64,000 nt of DNA. Source: Phoebastria nigripes. Its lineage: Eukaryota > Chordata > Aves > Procellariiformes > Diomedeidae. The position numbers and the translations under genes were made by a program. Below, piece after piece: positions 1 through 12,000 of the stretch. Below the pieces are notes generated by a model. That model did no database searches. It was given only the letters and a program-made list of their open reading frames with translations, and had not been told where the DNA came from. The stretch lies in the NCBI GenBank assembly GCA_035582835.1, contig JAYKAV010003266.1:1093385-1157384 (forward strand). Reading direction: 5' to 3'. Within the stretch, counting starts at the first letter, position 1, and every line of letters starts with the position of its first letter.

Positions 1-2479
1 CCCTTCCACCGGTTTTCTCCCGAATGCAGTCAGCCTGCAGACAGCCACAGCCACCGCTCCTGCCTCCCCACATAACGAGCCCCTTCGTGCTGTGTAAGGT
101 TTAACCACGTATCAGCTCTCGACTGTGTCAGGACTTGGGCAGGGCAGATGAAAGCAGCAGCTGTGATGGCATTTAGGCGTGGGAGGGTTAGCAATGACGA
201 TGCTTTGAGTTCTAATACAGCCTTCCTCCAGGGAGCTCCACGTGTCTTGCCATCGCTGGTCAGCCTTGCAGCCCCTCGAGAGCTGAGGTCTGGTGNAGGT
301 GTGTGTGGTGGGGAAGCTGGTGGAAGTACCTTAAGAGGGATGACTTTCTTTGCCATGAATTGCTTAATTCCTGGTATTCCTCCTCCATTTGTATGTTTGT
401 TAGTTGCTTGCTCCAAAGAAGTTAAAGCTGGTCAAAGCAATTTATCCATAGGGAATTGAAGTGTAAGCACCCACCTAGACAGGCACAGAACAGGACACCT
501 CCTGATAACTGCTGTGGTTTTGGTTCGGCACCTGTGCTTTGTAAGCCATGCTGAATTTGGGTACAACAGCTAATCCCAAATATTTGTCTCTCTGTAGTAA
601 GTGTTGCGCATTATTTCCAACTTTGCTAGTGTCTTGAGTTGTAGCCCACAGGACGTACTTTTCTTGGTCTTCATGTTTGGAATTGGCAACCCTCTCCTGG
701 AACCTGCAGATGCCTGGTATTACTGCCAGCATTTGGCTTAGAGCTGGGGAGAAGATGGGGAAGATGTCTTCTGCTGTAAGTAAGGTCTAGCATACTGTAG
801 GCAAAAATGAATTTTCATAGCTTCTTAATGACCATTAGTGATTTTGATACCACCGATCACATGCATTCCCAGAACATTTGATTAATGAGACCGTTTCTAA
901 GAAGAAATAATAAGCCCGTGGCAAAAATATGACAGGAACAGAGAGATCTGTCTGTACTTCTCTCTCATAAAAGGTCCTGACTGTAAAGAAATTCCTAAAG
1001 GTTGTAAACAAAAGCCTTATGATGGTTTTCTTCCTCCCATTTCCCTTTCCCTCTCCCACAAGCTACTTGCATCATTAGAAATCATTGCATTAGCTGTAGA
1101 TCTCTTGCTTTGGGGTTGCAAGCAGATAATACCAAAGTATTTCTAATCATAACAAAAGTGAATTTCAAAAGCAGTAAAGGGGAATCAGAGGTCGACTCCT
1201 GCTGATCAGTGGGAGCATCTGCTGCCACCGCAAAATTAATACAGGCAACTCTTTGCAGGGATGGACCTAAAGGCCTGTGACTGCGAGGGCCACGGGCATC
1301 GCTGAGCACAGCCCTTTCATGGTAGGCAAGGAGGTGGTGGGGGTCAATTCAGAGATGGCCCCAGAACATCAGCTCCACAAATGCCACCCTCCGCAAGCCC
1401 TCTTCCAGCATGCCGCCACAAATCCCTAAGCTGGTAAAAGAGCAGCAGCACAGGAGAGAGGAAGGTCACGGCTACATTTCTATGTCCTTGTAGCAGTAAG
1501 GAATTTCTTTGGTTAAATCCCCTTATGTGCTCTCTCTCATGCGAGGGTCCTGAAAGGCTTGTATCAATTCTCATTTAAACTAAGTTATCTATTTTTACAC
1601 CAGATTTTGTATGAGGAGCTTACATTTGGACTTGCAGCAATGACCAACCAGGGAAATATTATTTGTCCTTTCTTGTACCACGATGACAATACAAGCACAG
1701 TGGGAATTGTCAATACAATTAGAAAGTGGCAAAAAGTAGTGAAAGAAATGAGTTCATGCCGTACAGAGGAAACAGCTACCGAAGGCGTACTGAGCCTACG
1801 GGTTTATACAAATACATGGGATATGCAAGATCAGGAGGAAAACAGACTCTCCAGGATTGTTATAATGGTGCCATATTTTTTTTTTAACCTGCGGTATGTT
1901 AATATCGTACTTCTGGGTTTAATCCCCTCTCTGGATAATGAAGGTGGAAAAAGCAAAACGAAAATGTCTGGCAGCCGATTATTCCAGGCCTGGCTGTGTG
2001 AGGTTTCTATAACGTCCTCCGAAGCCCCCGAGAGGAGTGCTGTCGGGGACAGGCACCGCTCGAGATGGACACTTGTTCTGCCCCAGCCCTGCAGTTCTTG
2101 TTTCTGGTGAGTGAGAGTGGGCAATAAAGGTGCAATTATGTTGAGACACAAGAAGAAGATAAATTATGGTCTTGCATTTATATAGCTACATTTCATCCCA
2201 AACCATTGAGTTAACTGATTGATATACAAATTACATTTTGAGAGATCACTCTATCCATCCCTGACATGCAGATATATATAACGTAATCATTATTTTTTAA
2301 AGCAAACTTACTTATTAATGCAAACCCTACAATTGGGGTGAGCTCTTCTGGGCAAAGATGAATCAGAAGTGACAAAACTCCACCATCTCGTGACGAGCGT
2401 GCTTAAGAATGAATGGAATAATTTAGATACTTAGATCCCTCCAACACGGTAAGTTCAAAGCCAAACAGAATATGTCTCT
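1..2479. other. Non-coding stretch, no gene recognised
   Basis: Mixed-composition DNA without a recognisable gene. The longest ATG-started frame runs from 1640 to 2110 on the plus strand (156 codons). A frame of this length is expected about once by chance in a window this size, and its translation matches no family I know. It does follow a pyrimidine-rich stretch ending in CAG near 1602, so a non-coding exon cannot be excluded. The part from about 2150 to 2330 is AT-rich with a short TATATATA run near 2272. Confidence 0.5.
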
Positions 2480-3300
2480 CTTCTCTAAGGATTCAAAACA
2501 GACTTTGCTAAAATGTAATTAAGCGCTAAGTCCCTAGAAATCAATCACTTCCAGAAACTAATACCCACCTTGCTGATTAGGCGGTGGGTAAGCCAGGGGC
2601 AATTAATACATTAGTATGAAAATTGTTAACCGTGAGAGCAACCAGTTTTGATGGGATAATTGGTCTGAGAAAGACTCCTTGATGGTTAATGTCAGAAGAA
2701 GTGATGTATTTGGGAGAGGGGAATCTACTATGTTAACTGCAGCTAATTAAAATTGACCTAATTCTCATTAATACTACGTTTGATTGGACACCAACTTGAA
2801 TCTGGGAGGCTAATTGGGAGCATTGGCATGTGTTGCCCCAGCTGATGCCAGCTGGGAGGTTCCCTGCTTTATCTCAGACAGGGAGAAGAGGTGGGGAGCT
2901 ATTCTCATGGCAGTGGGAAGCGTCTGTCGGATTGGAAAGGTGGAACCCTGCCTCCTCGTTAAGTTATTTTTCAGCCCGCCCCGGAGGCAGACATCCGTCG
3001 CTGCCCACCAATGCCAACAGGTCACAGCTACGTTTTGTGGAAAAATGCTTATAACTGCGGTGTAATCCGGGCTGTAAATGTGCCAGCCAAACTCACTTCA
3101 GCAACTAGGAACGAGCCCAGTAAAATTAAGCCCATTGTGTTTAACCGCTTTGAATAACGTGTTACATTTCTAAATTTTCCAGCATGTGTTTGTTCAGTGT
3201 GGCTGAGTGGAAATGTCAGGGAAAAATGTTTGGTTTTCATACTCCTGCAGTTAATGACCAATTTTCCACAAATCATAATAGTCTTACACCATTAGTTTTT
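2480..3300. promoter_or_regulatory. Candidate conserved non-coding element block
   Basis: AT-rich block with TAATTA cores at 2516-2521 and 2744-2749. Further TAAT/ATTA cores occur near 2570, 2602, 2610, 2657, 2688, 2758 and 2768, roughly ten in 340 bp. TAATTA is the generic homeodomain recognition core. No open frame here has coding character. Dense, unrepeated, TAAT-rich sequence of this kind is typical of developmental enhancers in vertebrate gene deserts. That reading is inference, because conservation was not tested. Confidence 0.4.
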
Positions 3301-5439
3301 ATAATTAAGTCTTTATTATGTGATCCTGTTTACTCAGCACACACAGGAACCTGACAGCCATCCCGCTCGCCATCAGACAGTCCAGAAATGACTTGCGTTA
3401 CGGCGCAACTTCGCAAATGATGGCTGAGCTCCTCCGACAGCACCAGAGATCGCGACTCCAGGCGAGGAGAGAGGCAGTTTCAGCAGGAAACATAAAGTAA
3501 CCCTGACACGGAACCGATGCTGCAGCTGATGTGAGGCAGCGCAGCGCTACCCATCCCCTGGGAAGGTTTCGAACTGCCGTGCCAGCGACTTTTGATGGCA
3601 GGTAGGATTTGTCACCTTCACCACAGACCAGGATCAGGCCCCCCCAAACCACAGCTATCTGTGGGAACAGAGCTCAAGGAGCAGCACTCCACTTCTGGGC
3701 GCTGAGCCCCTGAGGGCTGTCCAAATGGGTGTTTATACAGAGAAAATAACCAAAAAGTCACATAAATAAGGGTTCGGGTTTGGTACTCCTGCCCTCTAGC
3801 TCTGTCCGTGCAGGCCCTCGTCTCTCATCCTCACCCACAACACGATCCAATGCCCTTCCACCGCGGACCCAGACCTCTGCTGTGACCCGGTTTCATGCTT
3901 TTCCAAAACTGCCTTGAGTCACCTCCGCGATTATTTGCCAGAGCAAATGGAGGTAAAGAGAAATGAGTATATGCCGGACCTGCCTCGCTGGGTTCACACC
4001 ATTTTAAAGAGGATTTAGAGTAGCATAAAGTTGTTGCAGCAGAGTGGAGAAGCTCAGCGGGTATATGTATTTACATTGCGTTATACTGCTCGAGATAAAG
4101 CCCAACTTAAAAATCCCTTAACTCTTTTTGACAACAAATTAGTTTCAGATCAAGGGCTCCTGCTCTGTCTCAAAATATGATTTTCACTTCCAAATTATTC
4201 ATCTTGCCAGAAGCTGTTGCTAACAAAAAAAGGCAAATTTTTAATGGTTTGTATAATGTCTTGTTCACTTTCAGTTTTCTTCATAGAAAATTCTCTTTGT
4301 CACTTCATGCCAGAGCATCAACTTTTCTATCACGTTAAGCAAGGCAGCCCAGGCTTTTGGGGAGAAACCTGTCTGCGGGCGCACTTTGTGCGACCTCTGA
4401 ATGCAGCATCCCTCGCACCTGAACTCCAGGCTGAGCAGAGTCTCTAACAAGGATCCGTTGTCTCAATGACAATGATCCAATTTATTACAAAGGTCTCAAA
4501 AATCAGAAATTTTAGTCAAGGTTCTGGTACTAAAGCTATCTCTGGAAGGTGTTTCAACAGGCAATAAACTTCAACCCCCTAAACCTTCCTTTCCTTCTTT
4601 CCCTCTGGGCTGTACACTAGCATCGGTTTTCTTTTTCTTTCTTAATGCTACCTGAAGCATCCAAGAGCTGTTCTGAAAACACACATAAACAGTGCAAGAG
4701 CAAAGACCCTCCCCTCGGCACCCAAACGCGTGTCAGAAGCCATCTGGAAACCACAGCAAGGAAGCAAACCCGAGCGACCGAGTGGATGCCCAAGCATCAG
4801 GAAGTCGAGGCACTGAGTCGCGAGGCGCTGGGAGCTGGTGGAAGGCTCACGACATCCGGAGTGGGGACAGCGAGATGCACGTGCAGGGAAGGAGCATGAA
4901 GGGGAAGGGCACGTGGATGCGTTGCGACCTGCACCCGGAGGGCAAACCAGGATTTTCACAAACCCCACAACTACTTGTTAATACAGGNGACTGTGCTACA
5001 TGGAATTTAACCCATAAGAATATTATTCTTCCAGCACTGCAGTAGGCTGAAAACTTCATCCCTGATAGCTTTTCTATCCTCAGCAGAAAATGTCTTTGAG
5101 ACAAAATGGGCAATAATTTAAAAAAAAATTTTAAAAACTCTACTTCAATTGTCTATATTTCCATTTGAGAAAAAGAGGAAAGGGAAGGATTTCCAGTTAA
5201 ATAAAATAAAAAAAAATATGTTGTAAAGATCTAGGAGTTTGGAAAAATCAAGTCTGATGCTCAGATTCAGAAAAAAAAATATTTTGGGGATGTTATTCAC
5301 CAACTAATTCAGAGAACAAATATCCTAATTTTCCAACCTACCAATGTGGCTTTTCCATGACTGTGTGACTGTTTACACCACTTTTCTATTTCATCCGAAA
5401 CACTGCAGCAGAAGCCAAGACTGCGTACGACAGCATCCC
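3301..5439. other. Non-coding stretch, nothing specific
   Basis: No gene, RNA or repeat recognised. A GGTTTCGAACTGC string near 3565 resembles a tRNA B-box, but there is no matching A-box or cloverleaf around it. From about 5115 to 5300 the sequence is strongly AT-rich with short A runs. A single n lies near 4988. Confidence 0.5.
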
Positions 5440-6110
5440 TTCACCGGACCTTTTGGGGCCGATCGCAGGGTTGGTCCAGTTCCGCAGCGCTGACTCCAGT
5501 CTGAGCCGGGCAGGACCTTGCTCCTGCCCTGTGCCAGCCTCCAGCCCGGCGGGGACCCTGGCTCTACCCCAGCACCGCTGCAGCCCCCAGAGGAGGGAGC
5601 AGCTACTGCCAGGGCTGGTGTGTGAACGGTGGAAACACCAAAGCAGAGGCTGGTGCTTAATAAAAGGGGAGGACCACACCTTGCACCACTCGGCGCAGCT
5701 CTCGCCAGCACAAACCGATGATAACTACTATGAGCTTTCTGTTTGCTACCAGCGCACGAGGAAGCTACTGGAAGCTCCCGCTTCTCTTGCTGGAGACCGT
5801 GAGAGGGCTGATGCATGATGACAGCAATCTCAAGGCTCTCTGCTTGTCATTGCAGCGCTGGGCGAGCTTTCAACCAGCTCAACCTGCTAACTGTGTTGTG
5901 TACAAGCACTGAGTTTGGCATAGCGCAAGCTTCCAGTTCCTTTAATTGCTCAGAGAGAGGAAAGCAGCTGCAAAAACCCAGGAGCTTCCCGCGTCCCGCA
6001 GCACAGGGCATGCCGCCCGGCAGCCAGGGACGGCGGCGGGCAGGATGCTCTCTGCGGGGACGGCGCCCTGCCCTCCACCCGCACACATTAGCCTTTAGGC
6101 TGGGAACAAC
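5440..6110. promoter_or_regulatory. GC-rich, CpG-enriched patch
   Basis: GC content and CpG count rise relative to the flanks, most densely at about 5985-6075 where CGs cluster. ATG-started frames of 127 codons (5815-6198, plus) and 141 codons (5391-5816, minus) overlap here. Both sit on GC-rich sequence, overlap each other antisense at the edge, and translate to compositions without a recognisable domain, so I do not call them genes. A TAATAAAAGGGG string near 5660 resembles a TATA box but nothing downstream supports a start site. Confidence 0.3.
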
Positions 6111-6119
6111 ACGTTCCGA

Positions 6120-6310
6120 GAAGCTGAAGAAAGGACATTACACCAGTCAGGGAGAATGGGGATATTTTTCCCCTTTTAATTGTTTGCTGCTTGGCTAGCT
6201 ATTGATTGCCTTTTTTGCAGAGTTGCTATTTGTTTTTCTTTGCAATATATTGGATTCTCGAGGCTTTTAATCAGCTGTAATTGATTGTGATTACCACTAG
6301 CTGCTTTTGA
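6120..6310. promoter_or_regulatory. Candidate conserved non-coding element
   Basis: AT-rich, non-repetitive block. A CAGCTG E-box (6272-6277) lies directly beside TAATTGATTG (6278-6287), a composite of bHLH and homeodomain/PBX-type cores. A further ATTA follows within 10 bp. This is the look of a tissue-specific enhancer core; function is inferred from motif texture only. Confidence 0.4.
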
Positions 6311-6604
6311 GCCTGCCTGGCTTATTCCACGTGCTCAAAGGAGGGGTTGTCTCGCTCCACGTGTGTGCGGAGTCGCCTGCATCCCCTGCCCGCCTCCTTC
6401 CCCCCCAGCCAAGCACGCGGCCAAACCCGTGGGACAAGCTACATCAGCCAAACACATCAGCAGAAATGAGGGCATTTCTCCTAAAAATTCCCAGCAGCTC
6501 TCCACTCCTTGCAGAGCTCACATCGTCATCCCAGCTTCCCTCTCCACTTTTGAGGGGAACCCTGGAACTTCTGATTAAACTTCAGGATTGAGCCTTTAAA
6601 AACT

Positions 6605-6990
6605 TACTGCTTGCTGAATGTGGAAATTTCAGCAGGTGTTCTGGTTGCAGCTGGAGCAATGCTGGGATAAGTCTTCTGTTGGCTTAATGATTAATTGTAT
6701 CCAGTGGAAAATTATTCCACAGGCGCAACAATCAGCACTCAGTGTTTCCAAATGTTAGTTTCTTCTATAAATGGGTGTTAGCAAAAAGCAGATGGCAAAG
6801 ATAATTCACTGTCTACTGCACTATCCTCACCCATTGTCTTTGCCTATTGCTGCGAACTTCAGTCAGGCTCTATTTACAGTTATCTCTTCAGCTGCTGGAT
6901 AGCGCGCTGTGACAGGCTGTGATTTATGGTTATTTCGTCTGCTGTTTTAATTACAAACTTGTTGTTCTGTGATTCAGTTTGAGATCAGAA
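6605..6990. promoter_or_regulatory. Candidate conserved non-coding element
   Basis: Unrepeated AT-rich sequence with TTAATGATTAATTG at 6684-6697 (overlapping homeodomain cores), and further ATTA cores toward 6950. It contains no open frame of note. It is separated from the previous candidate by about 300 bp of more GC-rich sequence (6311-6604) with no recognised feature. Confidence 0.38.
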
Positions 6991-8040
6991 AGGTCCCTGT
7001 GAGGCTGAGAGAAAGGGGTAAATTTTGATGTTCTCCTCAGAGCAGCGGTTTGCAGGTTCAACTCCTTCTACCCAGGCAGATGCTGGAAAGGAGCAAACAC
7101 TGGAGGAGGACACTGACTTCCCCCAGGGCCAGTAACATTTGGGCTTTCTGGCTTCTTAATCACCTGCTTTGGCCACCTGAGCAAGGGTTTGACCACCCAT
7201 TAACGGAGAGCACCTGAGGCACATAAATCGCCTGTGGGTCACTGAGACTTTCTCCCTTCTGTGACTGCAAGTGCCTTGCAATTCCTGAGGTTAATTTTGG
7301 ACTGATAAATGGTCCTTTTACAACATCGTAAAGGTCCTGTCTAGATTGCTCTTGAGTGAAGAGGCTTCCCCTTTGGTATGCGACTGTCTGGATAACCCGG
7401 CGTCACCTCCACCCTCCTGCCCGCTCCTGCGCCTGTCCCTCAGGACCTCGCAGCCTGGATCTCAGTCTTTTGTCAGCATCCCACCTCTGAATGCAGCACG
7501 CTGCCATTCCTCTGCGGTGTCCCTTGAGTCAGGTATTCTCTTGTTTATGGTTCTGCTAAGGGTTTTCTGATTAAATTATAACTAGGTTGCTTTTTCTGTT
7601 TGCTTTCCCCTGCAGGCTTTTCTCACCCAGACCATCTACCACACAAACGTTTCTGTAATCTGAAGACAAAGTTGTCCCTGCTAGTGGTTCCTTTGCCCAT
7701 CTGAGACACTGATCACTGAAAAAGCCCAAGCAACCTTAACACTCTCAGCTGTCAAGATGTCACAGAAATTTTGAAACATGTCAACTCCTTTTTAGCTTGT
7801 GAGACAAGAAAGCAGCTAGATGGAGGCTTAAAGGAAAGAAGAAGAAATCGTTCCTCAAACTAAACAAGTTTTCTTCCCTGCTACGTGTAGAGCATCAGCA
7901 CCGATAGAAGATTCTGCTTTCAACCGCTCAGTGCGAAAACGTGCAGCTGCTTCATTACTTTGATTTCTATGACAGCCTATTAAAGATTATCACTGCCATC
8001 TGTTCCCTCTGCTAGGTGAAGGGCTCGCTGGCTGATTGCA
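6991..8040. other. Non-coding stretch with a splice-acceptor-like site
   Basis: No gene recognised. A long pyrimidine tract ending in CCCCTGCAG at about 7597-7615 is a good match to a vertebrate 3' splice site on the plus strand. The sequence after it has stops within about 15 codons in the frame starting at the AG and within about 30 codons in the next. If it is used, it would more likely begin a non-coding exon than a coding one. One such match is expected by chance in several kilobases. Confidence 0.3.
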
Positions 8041-8430
8041 CTGTAGCAAGAACTCGGCTGAATGTGGACTATGTCCGTGGAAGCTATAATTAACCTTGGC
8101 CACGGCGGTTTTAGCCTGCGGTCGGAGCTGATGCTCCCTGCAGGACACGGTCCCACGGGGAACCCAGCCGGGGTCCATGCAGAGTGATGACCCTCCAGGT
8201 CTGCAGAGCCACACCACAAAACTCTCTAATGGGGATAGAGTTTCCTGTTAAATTTCCCGGGATGGTTATCATTCTCTATTTAATACTGTACACCTGTAGA
8301 GTAATTTCTTCCAAACGCTATTGCATTCCACAGAAGCCTGCTAATTTAACCTGTATTAGTGGAAAATCCTCCGGGATACCTTGTGCGTACCAGCTGCTAC
8401 TGGGTTTTAACTGCCATTTAACTCTATGGG
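8041..8430. promoter_or_regulatory. Candidate conserved non-coding element
   Basis: Contains TAATTA at 8087-8092 and several CTAATTT/TTAA-type cores between 8225 and 8360, in complex non-repetitive sequence. A 115-codon plus-strand frame (8184-8531) overlaps the block but its translation matches nothing I know. A regulatory reading is inference from texture. Confidence 0.35.
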
Positions 8431-9224
8431 GCTTGAGACTGGTATGGGGATCTTTACAGATTAACATTCATGGGGCAAGGCTTGACCTATTCATTCTGAA
8501 CACTGCTCCCGGCTCCTGTTACTCCTCGTGAATCAGGCTGCTTGTGTCCCATCTGCCTGCGTGGCAGATCTACCTGCTTTATCCTAAAGGCATCAGTCGC
8601 TTGAAAGGAAACACAGGATGTCACAGGGGGTCAAATCAGCAACATTGAGACATACATTTTCTTCTTTAAGAAAAAAAATTTTGCCATTAAAAGAAAAACA
8701 GAGCACATCAGGGATGTGTAGAACGGACGCGATGAAAGACGTAAGGTCACTTCATTTCATACCCCAAACTCCAGGAGAGACAAGCACTGAATGCTGTTCT
8801 CTCATGGACTTGAAAACATTAAAAAAAACCCCAACAACAAAACATCAAAGTTTCTGATCAAACCTGTTCCTTTTGGTACTCCAGCTACAACTTTTTATGG
8901 TGCAAAAGCATATCCTTCATGAAATTCAGATTTAAGTGCTCCTGAACATTGAACTCAAAGTCAAAATACAAAGTCTTGAAGTACATGTATATCACAAAGA
9001 GAGAGAAATTTCTCTCATCCTCAGAGCCAATATATAACTCTCTCTAAGGCCAAATAGCCTGTGTAGGACGTCCCTCACTAGTGTAATACAAATAGAAGCC
9101 TATTTTTGTATAGCGTTAGGTCTTGGAGACAATCCAGAGGCAGCTATTACAATCCATGCTGACTTCAGGCTGACTCACATCCTTAACTCATACGTGCCAT
9201 TGTCTTTATTCAGATTTCCCATTT
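8431..9224. other. Non-coding stretch, nothing specific
   Basis: No gene or repeat recognised. A TGACTCA (AP-1 type) site lies near 9171. AT content is moderate. Confidence 0.45.
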
Positions 9225-9370
9225 ACATTGCAGGCATCTGACATTGTTAATTACAGCTTTTTTTCAGCGAATATTTCTTTTGTTTCTCCCCTTTATATTT
9301 AGTACATTTATAAAGGGGTAAAGCAGGCACTAATGAAGATGTTCTAATTGCAAAAGTCTGCAGTAGCACT
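9225..9370. promoter_or_regulatory. Candidate enhancer core with MEF2-type site
   Basis: A short AT-rich element carrying TTAATTA (9247-9253) and TTATATTTAG (9293-9302). The latter is an exact match to the MEF2 consensus YTA(W)4TAR. A pyrimidine-rich stretch precedes the MEF2-type site. No coding potential. Activity in muscle or neural tissue would be a guess from the motif alone. Confidence 0.35.
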
Positions 9371-11329
9371 GGAGAGGAATGGAAAAAATTCTTCATATAC
9401 AGTAAGGAGAGGCTGGAAGCTGGGACCGTCCCCTGCCCAGCTCCTCCATGTCAACCAGCCACGAGAGCACGGCACAGCCCCAGCGGGGCGAGGAGCCAGC
9501 GCAGGCTGAACTGAGACATCGCCAACCAGGGTGAAAAAGCCATTCTTGTTCCTTAAGGAAGAAATGGCATTAAATTAATTTTTACGTCAGAATTTGCCTC
9601 CAGCTGGGATCTCCCTGACCGGTTTGCCAAGGCTTGCAGGATCCAGCTCCCCATGACTTTGGGGACGGCACCAAGGCAGCCTGGATGTCAGCGGGTGAGC
9701 CCAGCCTAGCGGCAGGGTGTCACATACGCTAGGCAGAGATATAAGTTAACAGCCACGGGGCCAGACAGCGTAGGACTGTGTCGATGGATGGAAGAGACGG
9801 AGCNGGGAGGGCTCAGGAGAGGTGCTATAACACCTTAACAGAGCTTAGCAGAAAATAACAGCTTTCCTCTGGGCTTTTAAAGTTACAACCTAGAGGACTG
9901 TAGACAGGAATATATTTTTTATTACATTCTAGAAAATGGCTTTCTCTCACCAAAAATCATACGGACTGATACAATTTTCTGCTGACAAACACCGTACAGC
10001 CTAGTACAGAGGACATCTCCAATAAGGGGCAACTCTCATCCCTCCAGGACAGAGTGTGTGTTTGGGAGGGGGGATGCACTGAAGAAGAGATGGGGGGAAA
10101 AAACGTCCCGAGGGGAAGGAAGAATCAGTTCTTCNGAATGCTGCACGGGTGCTATTTACAAGCAATAAAGGGATTTACCGGCTGCAGACAATAGCGTGGC
10201 TCCCCAGAGAGCAGGCCACCTAACAGCCACCAGTCATAGCAGAAAGAGATGATTAAAGGAGCAACTGCTACATGCAAAGCACATAATTGTGGAAAGGGTA
10301 ATTTATAGACAAGCAAAATAACTCATTCCTGTTAACTCAGGTATACAAGCTGATGGCATAACACAGAAACAAAGGAGGGAAATGAATCACTCTCACTTGC
10401 CAATTACACAGGTTTTGAAGCACCAATCCATAACATCCTTGGCTTGCCATGCAGCACCAGGAGTGAGCTGGGGAACTCTGTCCTCTCCTCTTGCAGCCAA
10501 CACCATTCCTCTGCATGAGGCGTCCTGTCCTCTGCGAGCCCGAGGCAGATGCAGACGGAAAGCCTCAGCCTGCCAGATTTTATGCAAGACNTTTTATTTA
10601 TATACTCTTCCTCCCTGATTATACCCTGCTTGAAATAGAGCAACACTTTTTCTTTCCACCAATGTTCACAAGTCCTGTCTACTACTAAATTTGCCCACAG
10701 ACGGTGAAAAAATTAAAGGGATAAAGATCTCCCTGGTTAAGCTGAGCAGCTGGGTCGTAGCTGGTGCTGAGCCCGTGTCTCCACCCAGGTAAGGTGCCAT
10801 TTGGCAGCTGCTGAGGATCCGACCTTCCAAGTTTCCCTAGGGCAAGAACAGAATGAACAATCCCTGCTGCAAAANGGCTGGGGGGTCAGACTGGCACAGA
10901 AAACACCTCGATGACAGCCCGGCTGAGCTGTGAGCCCCCAGGCTGACCGTGAGCACGTCCCTCAGCATTCCCCATCTTCAGGAAAAAAAAAAAAAGTTAG
11001 TGCTAACGGTCCATCTCGTTCAGTGCTTTAACATCTGCCTGGAAAGGGGGAAGCTCAAACGCCTCTGTGAATGCAGCAGAGCATCGCTCTCGGTTCGGTC
11101 GGGGGCGCGGGGAAAGCAGGGTGGTCCCGCAGTGCTGTGCTATAACGCACGCTCACTGCATTATTAAGACCTTCCAAGGGATACGGGGACAGCACGTCCG
11201 TGCTTCAGGGGACAGGGTGGCAGCTCGGAGGAGCTGCATTTCACGTTCGTGACCACTTTCACTCCCAGCCTGCGGACTGCACCCTGCAACGGCCCGTTGC
11301 TGCTGGTGTGAAACGAGGAATAAAGGAGC
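9371..11329. other. Non-coding stretch, nothing specific
   Basis: Mixed to moderately GC-rich sequence without a recognised gene. It includes isolated n bases near 9804, 10135, 10591 and 10875, an A13 run near 10982, and a CpG-enriched pocket around 11090-11240. Plus-strand frames near 11200 open only from GTG. Confidence 0.45.
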
Positions 11330-12000
11330 AAAACGAACGTTGCCATTTTACAAATAATTGGCCAGCAAATCTAAATGCCATTAATATTTATTTTTGCCTG
11401 GCAATAGACATCTCTGCTGATGGCATACGGGACTCTAACAGCACAGGTCCATGCTTTGAAGGGACACATGGAACAGCATTATCCAACTTCCTTCAGTTTA
11501 TTTTACCAAAGACAATTCCCATTTTATTCTGCCTCTTTTTCTGGAGCCACTTTGTAAAAGTGAAGAAAATAAGAGCGCTTAAAGTAGAGGCGGAAACGCA
11601 GAAAGCACTGAATAAAGGCGGCAGCATAAATCCGAAGGGAAATGGATTTAATGGTCCGATCAGCTGTCAGAATGCTACACCGTGCCCAAAGCACAGGGTA
11701 GGAATAAGGACTCATTAGACCATAACTTCAGAGAATTGGCCAAAACCCGCTAGATTTAACAGATTACAGCAGATTATACTAAATAAGGATTTATTTCTTT
11801 GGAGCTGGATTTCACACATCTGGTTTACAGCCTAACCGCACAAATTGGCAAAGAGCTAATCTGGCCTGCATAAGCAAGTTTAAGGGAACGCAAAACGCTG
11901 TTAACGTGTTGTCATTCACAGACATTAAGGCATACAAAAGTGCAAACTTATAACAATGTTTTCCTAACCTCAGGCCTTATACACTTGTTTTCATACCACC
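11330..12000. promoter_or_regulatory. Candidate conserved non-coding block
   Basis: AT-rich, complex sequence with ATTAATATT near 11380 and repeated GATTTAACAGATTACAG-type strings near 11752-11770. A 172-codon frame (11200-11718, plus) covers part of it but has no ATG in its first 100 codons and opens from GTG, so it is not a convincing gene. Confidence 0.3.

Noticed and set aside
1559..2110. 183-codon plus-strand open frame
   Set aside because: It begins at TTG. From the first ATG at 1640 it has 156 codons, a length expected about once by chance in 64 kb, and no family resemblance.
3564..3577. tRNA B-box-like string
   Set aside because: No A-box at the right distance, no acceptor stem and no cloverleaf.
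11200..11718. 172-codon plus-strand open frame
   Set aside because: It starts at GTG, has no internal ATG early on, and no recognisable product.
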